Source: Bacillota bacterium | GTDB lineage: Bacteria > Bacillota > Clostridia > Acetivibrionales > DSM-1351 | NCBI GenBank assembly: GCA_023443515.1 | Contig: JAEZUC010000052.1 | Location: 1-16,808 of the forward strand | Length of the DNA: 16,808 nt | Reading direction: 5' to 3' | Part shown: positions 16,127-16,808 of the stretch, one piece after another | How the letters are laid out: each line of letters opens with the position of its first letter | Position numbering within the stretch: position 1 is the stretch's first letter | Program-made: the position numbers and the translations under genes | Notes under the pieces: generated by a model | What the model saw: only the letters and a program-made list of their open reading frames with translations | Database searches by the model: none | What the model was told of the DNA's origin: nothing

Positions 16127-16521
16127 ATGGAACAAAGTTGGAAAATTTACAATTTAAGTAAGTGGAGGTATAAAGAATTGTATAAGAATTTTTGTAAATA
16201 CTTTGGAGTAAAGCATAAAGCTATAAATAGCACAGTTAAAAATATTAGTAGTTCTATGCATGGCTTAGAAGAACTACAAACACTGATTCATGCTTGGCAT
16301 CAGATTTCTTTAAAGAATGGGTATCTAAAAATAAAAATGAAATAAAAATAAGTGAATGCGTTGGTTATAAAACCATGTTATTTTTAGGTGGAAAAGATAC
16401 AATACAAAACCTAAAAAAAGGTGATATGGATGTTTATTGGAGCATCTGTAGCCAATTAATCCATAAAACTAAAGGGTTACCTGAAGGAATGGTAATTAAA
16501 AATCTAGGAATTTCCGAATAA
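16127..16521 (+). pseudogene. Frameshifted small ORF of unknown function, possibly an orphan immunity-gene remnant
   Basis: Two overlapping reading frames look like halves of one gene of about 130 codons. The first runs from ATG 16127 to the stop at 16343-16345. The second is open from about 16252 and ends at 16521, and it only has a TTG (16294) as an internal start. The halves join naturally near 16290-16300: one extra G after TTGG would fuse ...IHAW to ASDFFKEW... and read through. The ATG at 16127 has no Shine-Dalgarno. An in-frame TTG at 16178 does have GGAGG (16164-16168) before it and could be the original start. No family is recognised. Its place behind a toxin/immunity pair, its AT-rich composition (about 28% GC in 16381-16440) and its size suggest a decayed immunity gene, but the sequence does not prove this. 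A sequencing error, or two separate short proteins, are alternatives. Confidence 0.5.
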
Positions 16522-16541
16522 TTATTAAGGTTCTTTGTACT

Positions 16542-16580
16542 GGTTCTCAAAGAAAATATTCTCTATTGAGACCTTTTTCT
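16542..16580 (+). terminator. Rho-independent terminator after the frameshifted ORF
   Basis: GGTTCTCAA (16542-16550) pairs with TTGAGACC (16566-16573) with one bulged T, and a TTTTT run (16574-16578) follows. The loop can add a short AGAA/TTCT stem. It lies 20 bases after the stop at 16521, which suggests that the upstream ORF was once, or still is, transcribed. The rest of the gap (16581-16741) is AT-rich, and I see no gene or clear promoter in it. Confidence 0.75.
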
Positions 16581-16751
16581 TTATTTCTGCTTTGTAGAAG
16601 TATTGATGATTTGCATTAGAATATTTGCAGATATTATTGCAACATAATTGCATTTAGTAAGGTTAGTTACTTTTTGGGAATATAGCATTCAAGCATTTTT
16701 AGGATTCAAGAAGGCTCACAGAATAAAACCACAAAAAATCTGGAGGAGTTT

Positions 16752-16808
16752 ATGGGAGAATATACAAAAGAGGAATTCGAAGAAGCTCTGCGCATTGTTT
16801 CTTCAATA
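16752..16808 (+). CDS. Start of a small protein, cut by the right edge
   Basis: ATG 16752 is preceded by a strong GGAGG (16742-16746) at 5-base spacing, and the frame stays open for 19 codons to the end of the window. The visible N-terminus, MGEYTKEEFEEALRIVSS, is acidic and helical. It resembles the start of short (about 60-residue) clostridial hypothetical proteins that I recall beginning with YTKEELEEAL, which have no known function. This resemblance is from memory and covers few residues. A terminator upstream means the gene has its own promoter, but no convincing -35/-10 pair is visible. Confidence 0.6.
   Translation, partial: MGEYTKEEFEEALRIVSSI

Noticed and set aside
16621..16660. ATTGCA direct repeats as an operator before the last gene
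   Set aside because: Two short AT-rich words spaced by five bases are expected by chance here, and no promoter is positioned with them.
1..16808. CRISPR array, tRNA, rRNA, insertion sequence or phage attachment site
   Set aside because: No regularly spaced DNA repeats, cloverleaf, transposase motif or flanking direct repeats were seen on either strand.

Overview
The window looks like low-GC Gram-positive (Firmicutes, clostridial) DNA. It has AT-rich codon use, strong purine-rich ribosome binding sites, a three-repeat SLH surface anchor and very large multidomain surface proteins. A Ruminiclostridium-type clostridium is my best guess. This is inference from style and gene content, because no taxonomic marker is present. 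All supported genes lie on the + strand.

Region 1 (2-11370) is a two-gene surface-protein operon. The first gene is cut by the left edge. It encodes the C-terminal ~1470 residues of a protein built almost wholly of Ig-like repeats and ending in a DUF5011-like domain. Fourteen bases later comes a 2312-residue secreted protein with a signal peptide, a large N-terminal beta domain, several Ig/Fn3-like domains, an InlB-type repeat and three C-terminal SLH domains for S-layer or cell-wall attachment. A clear, probably bidirectional terminator (11408-11460) closes the operon.

Region 2 (11590-16019) is the most interesting part. It holds a 1320-residue protein with no signal peptide and an N-terminal DUF4157 domain (intact HExxH, as found in cargo of extracellular contractile injection systems, eCIS). 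Long beta-rich and lysine-rich parts follow, then a duplicated pre-toxin module, and finally a C-terminal RNase of the Sa/N1/barnase family. Directly behind it, 17 bases away, is a 149-residue barstar-family protein that keeps the barstar contact residues (equivalents of Asp35, Asp39 and Glu76). I read this as a toxin effector with its immunity protein, probably loaded into an eCIS encoded elsewhere. No eCIS structural gene lies in this window.

Region 3 (16020-16808) looks like the worn edge of a toxin/immunity cassette. It contains a short GC-rich scrap just after the barstar stop, a terminator-like hairpin, an AT-rich frameshifted ORF of unknown function, a second terminator, and the first 19 codons of a small protein with a good ribosome binding site that runs off the right edge.
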